Positions 45,167 to 52,725 of a stretch of DNA of 64,000 bases are shown here, one piece after another. The stretch is from Ohtaekwangia koreensis (GTDB lineage Bacteria; Bacteroidota; Bacteroidia; Cytophagales; Cyclobacteriaceae): NCBI RefSeq assembly GCF_900167975.1, contig NZ_FUZU01000003.1:868001-932000 (forward strand), given 5' to 3'. The first letter of the stretch is position 1. Each line of letters opens with the position of its first letter. Made by a program: the position numbers and the translations under genes. A model generated the notes under the pieces. It did no database searches, was not told where the DNA came from, and saw only the letters and a program-made list of their open reading frames with translations.

Positions 45167-45781
45167 ATGGCAAAAAAGAAAGTTGTAGAGGCTGATAAGA
45201 CGACAGAAGAAAAAATAAAGGAAGCTGCCCGTACGGTATTTATGAAGAAAGGATATGCTGGCACGCGCACACGTGACATTGCAGAAGAGGCCGGTTTAAA
45301 CCTCGCCTTGCTCAACTACTATTTCCGTAGCAAGGAGAAGTTGTTTGAAATTGTTATGATGGAAAAGATGCAAAAGCTCTTTGGCATTATTGCACCCATT
45401 CTGAATGACAGTACGACCACGCTTGAAAAGAAAGTAGAGCTTGCTGCTGATACCTATATACATATGCTATTGGAAAATCCTGACCTGCCCATCTTTGTTC
45501 TTAGTGAGATTAGAAATAATCCGGAGCGATTTGCCAGCAAGGTACAAGCAGGCAAGCTGATTCAGGATTCACATTTTGTAAAGCAGATCAAAGAAAAAAG
45601 ACCGGATATGAATCCGCTGCATTTTGTGACGAGCTTTTTAGCACTGATTGTGTTTCCATTTATAGCAAAGCCTGTTTTACAGGATGCGGCTAACCTCAGC
45701 CCGAAAATATTCAACGCTATGATGGAAGAGCGGAAGGCATTGATTCCGCTTTGGTTCAAGGCGCTGATGAAGGCCAAGTAA
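45167..45781 (+). CDS. TetR-family transcriptional repressor
   Basis: Repressor of 204 aa, started at the ATG at 45167 (MAKKKVVEADK); the frame begins with a TTG at 45149. The N-terminal helix-turn-helix is typical: KEAARTVFMKKGYAGTRTRD, IAEEAGLNLALLNYYFRSKE, LFEIVMMEK. The C-terminal ~140 residues are the ligand-sensing helical domain. It precedes the six-gene efflux operon by 45 bp; identical palindromes before both units make it the likely repressor of itself and the pump. The inducer is unknown. Confidence 0.93.
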   Translation: MAKKKVVEADKTTEEKIKEAARTVFMKKGYAGTRTRDIAEEAGLNLALLNYYFRSKEKLFEIVMMEKMQKLFGIIAPILNDSTTTLEKKVELAADTYIHMLLENPDLPIFVLSEIRNNPERFASKVQAGKLIQDSHFVKQIKEKRPDMNPLHFVTSFLALIVFPFIAKPVLQDAANLSPKIFNAMMEERKALIPLWFKALMKAK

Positions 45782-45797
45782 TTTTTTTGAACATTAT

Positions 45798-45813
45798 TTA
45801 ATCAAATGATTAA
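45798..45813. promoter_or_regulatory. Second TetR operator, upstream of the efflux operon
   Basis: TTAATCAAATGATTAA is the exact reverse complement of the 16-mer upstream of tetR. It lies 16 bp after the tetR stop and 13 bp before the ATG of the TolC-like gene. This position would let TetR block an internal promoter or act as a roadblock. Confidence 0.75.
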
Positions 45814-45826
45814 AACAAATAATTAA

Positions 45827-47110
45827 ATGAACGCTATACATTCAATCACACTTACCATAGGGATGTTGTGGGGCACAGTGCTTCCCTCCTTTGCACAATC
45901 CCCGAAAGTCCTGACCATTGAGGAGTGTTATGCGCTGGCCGAACAGCACTATCCGCTGACGAGGCAGCGTGACCTCATTTCGAAAACACGCGACTACTCG
46001 CTCGAAAATGCAGCGAAAGGATACCTCCCGCAATTTAGTATTAATGGACAGGCAACGTATCAATCTGCCGTAACACAAATTCCCATTGCTATACCCGGAT
46101 CCGATGTACCTGTGCTGAGTAAAGATCAATATAAACTATACGCTGAAGTAAACCAGACTATATATGATGGTGGCGCCATTCGTCAGCAAAAGCAAACGCA
46201 CGAAATAAACGCAGCCATAGAAGAGCAGAAGCTGGCCGTAGAACTATATAAACTCAAAGAACGAATCAATCAATTATACTTTGGCATTCTGCTCACCGAT
46301 GAGCAGCTGAATCAAAACGAATTACTGAAGAGCGATATTCAGCTTGGAATAAAAAAAGTACAAGCTGCCATTGACAATGGTGCTGCTTTTAAAAGCGATG
46401 CTGATGCATTGAAAGCAGAACTGCTAAAGGCCAATCAACGCACGATTGAACTGAAGGCCACCAGGCTTGCTTACCTGGATGTACTTGGAATGTTCGTCAA
46501 CCAAACACTCGCCGAAAACACAACGCTAACCAAGCCGCCCATTCTTTCTGTCTCGCAGGAAATTAAACGACCCGAGTTAACGCTATATGATTATCAGAAT
46601 AAAAGTATTGATGTACAGTACCAGATGCTCAATGTTAAAAATAATCCGCGTCTTGGATTGTTCCTGCAAGCTGGCTATGGCCGTCCTGCATTAAATATGC
46701 TGAGCAATGATTTTGAAGGATACTATATCGGTGGTGTTCGTCTAAGCTGGTCTCTATCCGGATTATATACTCTTAAAAAAGATAAAGCACTGCTGGAGAA
46801 TTCACGCAACACCATTGCGCTTCAGCGCGAAACATTTTTATTCAACACACAATCGACCGGCAGACAACAGCATGCAGAGATCACGAAGCTACAGGAATTA
46901 ATAGGATCGGATGATGAGATCATTGCACTGCGTGAAAGTGTAAAGAAAGCATCCTCTGCGCAACTGGAAAATGGTGTAATTACCACCAACGATTACTTGC
47001 GTGAAGTAAGCGCAGAAGACCAGGCCAGGCAATCTAAAATTCTTCACGAGGTACAATGGCTTCTCGCACAATACACCCATCAAACCACAACAGGAGGACT
47101 AAACAATTAA
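45827..47110 (+). CDS. TolC-family outer-membrane efflux protein
   Basis: Outer-membrane channel of a tripartite exporter, 427 aa. The signal peptide (ITLTIGMLWGTVLPSFAQ) is followed by two outer-membrane-efflux repeats of long helices and strands (LTIEECYALAEQHYPLTRQR, NAAIEEQKLAVELYKLKERI, VKKASSAQLENGVITTNDYL). Length matches the family. It opens an operon with HlyD, two ATPases and two permeases; spacing to HlyD is 11 bp. Expected to join the periplasmic adaptor in a continuous conduit. Confidence 0.92.
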   Translation: MNAIHSITLTIGMLWGTVLPSFAQSPKVLTIEECYALAEQHYPLTRQRDLISKTRDYSLENAAKGYLPQFSINGQATYQSAVTQIPIAIPGSDVPVLSKDQYKLYAEVNQTIYDGGAIRQQKQTHEINAAIEEQKLAVELYKLKERINQLYFGILLTDEQLNQNELLKSDIQLGIKKVQAAIDNGAAFKSDADALKAELLKANQRTIELKATRLAYLDVLGMFVNQTLAENTTLTKPPILSVSQEIKRPELTLYDYQNKSIDVQYQMLNVKNNPRLGLFLQAGYGRPALNMLSNDFEGYYIGGVRLSWSLSGLYTLKKDKALLENSRNTIALQRETFLFNTQSTGRQQHAEITKLQELIGSDDEIIALRESVKKASSAQLENGVITTNDYLREVSAEDQARQSKILHEVQWLLAQYTHQTTTGGLNN

Positions 47111-47121
47111 AATATAGTGTC

Positions 47122-48021
47122 ATGAAAAAAATAATGATCATAGCTGTTACTGCTGCGTTGCTTGCGTCTTGCTCCGGCAATGAAAATCAATACGATGCAT
47201 CCGGTACATTTGAAGCCGTGGAAGTGATCATCGCAGCGGAAGCGTCTGGAACAATTCAGGCTTTGAACCTGGAAGAAGGACAAGTTTTGCAAGCGGGACA
47301 AGCTATAGGAAGTATAGATAGTATACAGCTATACCTGCGCAAGAAACAACTTCTGGCACAGATCGCAGCGGTGTTAAGTAAACGCCCGAATGTATCGTCA
47401 CAACTGGCAGCATTGCGCGAACAGTTGAAACAAGCTGAGCGTGAGCAACAGCGCATTACGAATTTGCTAAAAGCAGATGCCGCTACACAAAAACAACTGG
47501 ACGATGCCAATACACAGATCGCAGTAATAAAAAAGCAGATCGAAGCGCAACAGTCGTCACTCAATATAACCGCTGCCAGTCTCAATGAAGAAACGCTTCC
47601 ATTAACGGTGCAGGTGGAGCAACTCAATGATCAACTGAAAAAATGTACGCTCATAAATCCTGTGAACGGCACCGTGTTAACAAAGTACGCAGAGACAAAT
47701 GAAATGGCGGTGAACGGCAAACCACTTTATAAAATTGCTGACCTCTCTGTAATGATACTCCGTGCCTATATTACCGGTGATCAATTTGCGCAGGTAAAAA
47801 TCAATCAGCCCGTAAAAGCTCTGGTAGATGCTGCCGAAGGTAAATATACCGAATACACCGGCACGATAGAATGGATTAGTGATAAGGCAGAGTTTACTCC
47901 CAAAACCATTCAAACAAAGGAAGAACGTGCAAACCTGGTATACGCCACCAAGATCAAAGTCAAAAATGACGGACGCCTGAAGATCGGCATGTACGGAGAG
48001 GTAAAGTTCTTTGATAAATAA
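47122..48021 (+). CDS. HlyD/YbhG-like periplasmic adaptor lipoprotein
   Basis: Membrane-fusion protein of 299 aa, started at the ATG at 47122; the longer frame from 47056 overlaps the TolC gene. Lipobox LLASC anchors it to the membrane. The barrel-sandwich halves (ASGTIQALNLEEGQVLQAGQ and LINPVNGTVLTKYAETNEMA) enclose a coiled coil (AALREQLKQAEREQQRITNL). The beta-barrel domain ends in LKIGMYGEVKFF. It bridges ABC permeases and the TolC channel. Its arrangement resembles the YbhG-F-S-R exporter of enterobacteria. Confidence 0.92.
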   Translation: MKKIMIIAVTAALLASCSGNENQYDASGTFEAVEVIIAAEASGTIQALNLEEGQVLQAGQAIGSIDSIQLYLRKKQLLAQIAAVLSKRPNVSSQLAALREQLKQAEREQQRITNLLKADAATQKQLDDANTQIAVIKKQIEAQQSSLNITAASLNEETLPLTVQVEQLNDQLKKCTLINPVNGTVLTKYAETNEMAVNGKPLYKIADLSVMILRAYITGDQFAQVKINQPVKALVDAAEGKYTEYTGTIEWISDKAEFTPKTIQTKEERANLVYATKIKVKNDGRLKIGMYGEVKFFDK

Positions 48022-48060
48022 ACACCTGTAATACCAACACAATTAATAAAACATAAAGCC

Positions 48061-48984
48061 ATGGCAAGTCATCCAGCTCTTGTTGTAAATGACCTTACCA
48101 AAGTATATGGGAAGGACAAAGCCGTTGCTGTTAACAAAGTATCTTTCACGGTTGATCGCGGTGAACTATTTGGATTGATGGGTCCTGACGGAGCCGGTAA
48201 AACGAGCATCTTCAGGATGCTTACAACGCTCCTCCTACCGGACGGAGGAAGCGCATCTGTGGATGGCCATGATATAATCAGGGATTATCGTCAGATCAGA
48301 AATACAGCCGGTTATATGCCAGGTAAATTCTCATTGTATACTGACTTAACCGTAGAAGAAAATCTGAATTTCTTCGCTACAGTGTTCAACACCACGGTTG
48401 AGGAGAATTACCATTTGATCAAAGACATCTATATTCAGCTCGAGCGCTTTAAAGACCGGAGGGCCGGTAAGCTTTCCGGTGGTATGAAACAAAAACTGGC
48501 ATTGTGTTGCGCTCTGATTCACAAACCTACCGTGCTGTTTTTAGATGAACCTACAACCGGGGTTGATCCGGTTTCCCGAAAGGAATTTTGGGAAATGCTG
48601 AAACGTTTGAAAGATCAAAACATTACCATCCTGGTTTCAACGCCCTATATGGATGAGGCAACGCTTTGCGACCGCATCGCGCTGATCCAGCAAGGCAGCC
48701 TATTGTCCATTGATACCCCGGAAAATATAGTGAAGTCCTATCCGGATATACTATATGCCATACGCGCTTCAAAAATATCTTCACTTCTCAAGGTGTTAAG
48801 TACCAATGAAGAAGTGGCCAGTGCCTATGCATTTGGAGAATACGTACACGTAACGTTCAAGCATGAAGGGCCACACGAAAAAGATATACTCGCTTTTCTA
48901 CACGAACAAGGTTTGGAAGATATAGAGATCAAGCCTACAGAGCCCACCATTGAAGACTGTTTTATCAAACTATTAAAAAAATGA
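48061..48984 (+). CDS. ABC transporter ATPase (first of two, YbhF N-half type)
   Basis: ABC-2 export ATPase of 307 aa. Walker A is GLMGPDGAGKTS, the signature is KLSGGMKQKLAL, Walker B is VLFLDEPTTGVDP, and a C-terminal extension of about 80 residues follows. The unusual GPDGAGKT Walker A is that of the N-terminal half of YbhF, where two ATPases are fused; here they are separate genes. The stop overlaps the start of the next ATPase by 4 bp (48981-48984), implying coupled translation and a heterodimeric motor. Confidence 0.94.
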   Translation: MASHPALVVNDLTKVYGKDKAVAVNKVSFTVDRGELFGLMGPDGAGKTSIFRMLTTLLLPDGGSASVDGHDIIRDYRQIRNTAGYMPGKFSLYTDLTVEENLNFFATVFNTTVEENYHLIKDIYIQLERFKDRRAGKLSGGMKQKLALCCALIHKPTVLFLDEPTTGVDPVSRKEFWEMLKRLKDQNITILVSTPYMDEATLCDRIALIQQGSLLSIDTPENIVKSYPDILYAIRASKISSLLKVLSTNEEVASAYAFGEYVHVTFKHEGPHEKDILAFLHEQGLEDIEIKPTEPTIEDCFIKLLKK

Positions 48985-49721
48985 GCGAGACGGTTATCCA
49001 TGCAGAGAATCTTACCAAGCGCTTTGGCGATTTCGTTGCTGCCAATGCATTAACGCTGGAAGTATATAAAGGAGAGATCTTCGGTTTTCTCGGAGCCAAT
49101 GGTGCCGGTAAAACTACGGCGATGCGCATGTTCTGCGGATTATCTATACCTACCTCGGGTAAAGCCACAATTGCAGGATATGATGTATACCGGCAGACGG
49201 ACCTTATAAAAAAGAATATAGGGTATATGAGCCAGAAGTTTTCACTATATGAGGACCTTACTGTACTGGAAAACATCCGGTTCTTCGGAGGGATCTATGA
49301 ACTCAGCAATGCGCAACTTAAAAGCAAGAGTGATGAACTGATCACGCAGTTAGGTTTGCAACACGAAGCCAAAAAATTAGTATCTGGTTTACCCTTGGGA
49401 TGGAAACAGAAACTATCATTCTCAGTTGCCCTGTTGCATCAACCTAAAATTGTTTTTCTGGATGAACCTACGGGCGGTGTCGATCCGGTAACCCGCAGAC
49501 AATTCTGGGACTTGATCTATGATGCCGCTGACAAGGGCGTCACCATTTTTGTGACCACACACTATATGGATGAAGCTGAATACTGCAACCGTATCTCCAT
49601 TATGGTTGATGGAAAAATAGAAGCACTCGATAGTCCGGGAAATTTGAAAAAGCATTTCCAGGTTGACTCGATGCATGAAGTATTTTATCAATTGGCACGC
49701 GGTGCAAAACGGGGCGAGTAA
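48981..49721 (+). CDS. ABC transporter ATPase (second of two, degenerate signature)
   Basis: ATPase of 246 aa. Walker A is FLGANGAGKTTAMRM and Walker B is IVFLDEPTGGVDP, but the signature motif is altered: VSGLPLGWKQKLSF in place of LSGGQ. The same alteration occurs in the C-terminal half of YbhF. Paired with the canonical ATPase upstream, it should form an asymmetric dimer with one consensus and one degenerate site. The permease gene follows after 15 bp. Confidence 0.93.
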   Translation: MSETVIHAENLTKRFGDFVAANALTLEVYKGEIFGFLGANGAGKTTAMRMFCGLSIPTSGKATIAGYDVYRQTDLIKKNIGYMSQKFSLYEDLTVLENIRFFGGIYELSNAQLKSKSDELITQLGLQHEAKKLVSGLPLGWKQKLSFSVALLHQPKIVFLDEPTGGVDPVTRRQFWDLIYDAADKGVTIFVTTHYMDEAEYCNRISIMVDGKIEALDSPGNLKKHFQVDSMHEVFYQLARGAKRGE

Positions 49722-49736
49722 CATTATTATATAGCA

Positions 49737-50843
49737 ATGAAACAATTACTGGTATTTATAAAGAAAGAATTCGCGCACGTGCTCCGTGACAGGAAAACTT
49801 TGTTGATCCTTTTCGGCATGCCGGTCGTTCAGATTCTTATTTTTGGTTTTGCACTCACCAACGAAGTCAAAAATTCAAAGATACTAATCGTTGATAATGC
49901 TAAAGATATAGTATCACAACGGCTCATTACACAACTTGAAGCGAGTCGTTATTTTGAAATAGAAAAAGCTGCAAGGAATCATGATCAGATAGAAGAAGGC
50001 TTCAAAGCAGGAAAGATAAAACTGGCCATTGTATTCCCTGCTAATTTTCAAAATGAACTCCTGCATCAGAATTCTGTACAGGTACAGATTCTCGCAGATG
50101 CGTCCGATCCGAACAATGCAACAACGCTGATCAACTATGCATCATCTGTTATACAAGACTATCAATCGCAGCTTAATCAAACAGCAACGGTTCCATACCG
50201 AATTATACCCGAGATGAGAATGCTCTATAATCCACAGCTAAAAGGTGCCCATAACTTTGTGCCTGGTGTAATGGCGCTTGTACTTATGCTCGTCTGTGTG
50301 ATGATGACGGCCGTCTCCATTGTGAAAGAAAAAGAAACGGGCACCATGGAAGTACTACTCGTCTCTCCTTTCAAACCGATCCTGGTAATTTTGGCAAAGG
50401 CAGTTCCGTACTTGTTACTTTCATTGATCAACGTGGTGTCTATACTATTGCTGAGTGTATTCTTGCTGGATCTTCCTATACATGGCAGCATCCTGTTACT
50501 CTTTGCCGAGAGTACATTGTTCATTATTACATGCCTGACGCTGGGGATTTTTATTTCCGTGAAAACTGACTCGCAGCAAACAGCCATGCTTATATCATTG
50601 ATGGGAATGTTACTTCCTACCATTCTGTTCAGTGGCTTTATGTTCCCCATTGAAAATATGCCTTTACCGTTACAGATCATTTCAAATATAGTGCCTTCCA
50701 AATGGTTTTATATCATTGTGAAATCAATCATGATCAAAGGGCTCGGTATAGCAGCCATCTGGAAAGAGACACTGATACTGGTTGGTATCACTTCGTTTTT
50801 GTTAGTGATCAGTTTAAAGAGCTTTAAAATCCGACTGTCATGA
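49737..50843 (+). CDS. ABC-2 type permease (first of two)
   Basis: Inner-membrane export permease of 368 aa. One N-terminal helix (TLLILFGMPVVQILIFGFAL) is followed by a ~150-residue external domain and five C-terminal helices including the ABC2 signature (KEKETGTMEVLLVSPFKPIL). The stop overlaps the next start by 4 bp. With its paralogue downstream it forms a YbhS/YbhR-type heterodimer that extrudes drugs or cations through the HlyD-TolC conduit. Confidence 0.94.
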   Translation: MKQLLVFIKKEFAHVLRDRKTLLILFGMPVVQILIFGFALTNEVKNSKILIVDNAKDIVSQRLITQLEASRYFEIEKAARNHDQIEEGFKAGKIKLAIVFPANFQNELLHQNSVQVQILADASDPNNATTLINYASSVIQDYQSQLNQTATVPYRIIPEMRMLYNPQLKGAHNFVPGVMALVLMLVCVMMTAVSIVKEKETGTMEVLLVSPFKPILVILAKAVPYLLLSLINVVSILLLSVFLLDLPIHGSILLLFAESTLFIITCLTLGIFISVKTDSQQTAMLISLMGMLLPTILFSGFMFPIENMPLPLQIISNIVPSKWFYIIVKSIMIKGLGIAAIWKETLILVGITSFLLVISLKSFKIRLS

Positions 50844-51958
50844 AAGTGATAAAATTCTTACTTGAAAAAGAGTTCAGACAAATATTTCGTAACCGATCTA
50901 TATTGTTGCTCATCATGGTGATGCCTGTTATCCAATTGATCTTGCTACCGCTGGCGGCAAATTACGAAGTAAAAAACATCAATCTCTCCGTTGTGGATCA
51001 TGATCACTCTTCCTATTCACAAAAACTGATTTCAAAAATTACCGCGTCCGGATATTTTAAACTGACCGGATACGAGCAATCGTATAAAGATGCTTTTCAC
51101 TTGATCGAGTCCGATAATGCAGATCTCATTCTGGAAATTCCGAATGGATTTGAACGCAACCTGATCCGTGAAGACGAACAAAAACTATTGGTGGCGGTCA
51201 ATGCAATCAATGGTGTAAAAGCGAATTTAGGAGGCGCATACCTGGCCAGCATAATCCGGAATTATAATACAGATATCAGGTTCGAACTATTGCCTTCAGA
51301 AAAATTCAACCAGGTTCCTATGATTGACATCACATCCTCAAACTGGTTCAATCCATTGCTCAATTATAGAGTATATATGGTTCCGGGTATATTAGCGATC
51401 CTGGTAACCATGATTGGAGGTTTCCTGACGGCATTGAACATCGTGAAAGAAAAAGAAGCAGGCACGATCGAGCAGATCAATGTTACCCCTATAAAAAAGC
51501 ATCACTTTATACTCGGCAAGCTTATTCCGTTCTGGATATTGGGAAATATAGTGTTCATCATCGGACTGCTGGTATCCTGGTTAATATACGGTATAGTACC
51601 TGTGGGAAGCCTCGCACTACTCTTTGGTTTTATTGCTATATACTTGCTCGCGGTGTTAGGGCTAGGCCTGCTTATCTCCACGTTTTGCGATACGCAACAA
51701 CAGGCCATGTTCATCATGTTCTTCTTCATGATGATCTTTATACTGATGGGTGGCTTATTCACCTCCATTGACAGCATGCCTGATTGGGCAAAGACTGTTA
51801 CCCGATTTAATCCCGTAAGTTACTTGATATCGGTTATGCGTATGGTGATTCTGAAAGGCAGTAGCCTGTCCGATGTATTGCCACATTTAGGAGTTGTAGC
51901 ACTGTTCGCTATTGGACTGAATGGCTGGGCGATTCTGAATTACAAGAAAGCAAATTAA
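50840..51958 (+). CDS. ABC-2 type permease (second of two)
   Basis: Paralogue of the preceding permease, 372 aa, with the same layout: N-terminal helix (ILLLIMVMPVIQLILLPLAA), extracytoplasmic domain, and ABC2 region (KEKEAGTIEQINVTPIKKHH) with five helices. It ends the efflux operon; no clear terminator hairpin was found behind it. The TetR operator pair upstream suggests the whole six-gene unit is induced by a toxic ligand. Confidence 0.94.
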   Translation: MKVIKFLLEKEFRQIFRNRSILLLIMVMPVIQLILLPLAANYEVKNINLSVVDHDHSSYSQKLISKITASGYFKLTGYEQSYKDAFHLIESDNADLILEIPNGFERNLIREDEQKLLVAVNAINGVKANLGGAYLASIIRNYNTDIRFELLPSEKFNQVPMIDITSSNWFNPLLNYRVYMVPGILAILVTMIGGFLTALNIVKEKEAGTIEQINVTPIKKHHFILGKLIPFWILGNIVFIIGLLVSWLIYGIVPVGSLALLFGFIAIYLLAVLGLGLLISTFCDTQQQAMFIMFFFMMIFILMGGLFTSIDSMPDWAKTVTRFNPVSYLISVMRMVILKGSSLSDVLPHLGVVALFAIGLNGWAILNYKKAN

Positions 51959-52224
51959 TATAGCGAACGATATTTATATAGGTATATTTTACGATCGCAA
52001 TCGCACAGCTTCGTTCAATACCGATCGAAGTAAATTTCAGGAAACTCATTTTCTGAACCTTAATCATTCTTTTCAAAGATGGCATCGTTCTTGGAATGCC
52101 TATAACGGTATAGATGTAGTGTCCAAATATAGGAATACATCTGTAACTCGGTTCTAGTACCAAACGTCTAAGTATATATGATTCATTAAATGCAGGATTG
52201 CCAATGGCTCTCCGGTTACACGCT

Positions 52225-52710
52225 ATGAAAAAAAAATACCTCATCAAATTCTGTCTGTGCTGTCTTGTCCTTGCAGGCGTACTCGAGTGTCTTGCACAGG
52301 ATACTATCGCCTTCAAGATCATTCGCAATGTTGCCATTATAGAGGGTGACATCAATGGAACGCTGGCCCTTTTTATAATCGATACCGGTGCCAGCATTAC
52401 GCTGTTGAATGAATCACTGTCGACTCTTTATAATTTCAGGGTTGTCGATAATAAGTACTTCGCCCGAAGACATATCGTAGGACTAGGTGGCCGATCCATG
52501 ATTAAAGAAGTCCGATCGGCCACAATAAAGATTGGTGCTATTGAAATCAAGTTCATCAACAAGGCGTCTGATCTGGATAACCTGACCGCTTACTTTGACG
52601 ACCGCGAGGTAAAGATCGCAGGCATTCTCGGCACCGATGTGATGACTGCACTTGGAGGCAAAATTGACTTTAGCACGAGCCGAATTATATTCACTTGCCT
52701 CCATAAGTAA
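52225..52710 (+). CDS. Exported retropepsin-like aspartic protease
   Basis: Small single-lobe aspartic protease of 161 aa. Start taken at the ATG at 52225 (MKKKYLIKFCLCCLVLAGVL), which gives a signal peptide; the frame opens at 52198. The catalytic motif is FIIDTGASITLLN, the flap region follows, and AGILGTDVMTALGGKIDF is the second conserved loop. Like viral enzymes it must dimerise to complete the site. Its substrate is unknown; similar secreted proteins are common in Bacteroidota. The gene stands alone between the efflux operon and convergent aconitase. Confidence 0.85.
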   Translation: MKKKYLIKFCLCCLVLAGVLECLAQDTIAFKIIRNVAIIEGDINGTLALFIIDTGASITLLNESLSTLYNFRVVDNKYFARRHIVGLGGRSMIKEVRSATIKIGAIEIKFINKASDLDNLTAYFDDREVKIAGILGTDVMTALGGKIDFSTSRIIFTCLHK

Positions 52711-52725
52711 ATATAGTATACCGCA

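Noticed and set aside
47056-47121. Longer N-terminus for the HlyD adaptor
   Set aside because: It would overlap the TolC gene and hide the lipoprotein signal; the ATG at 47122 begins a clean lipobox signal.
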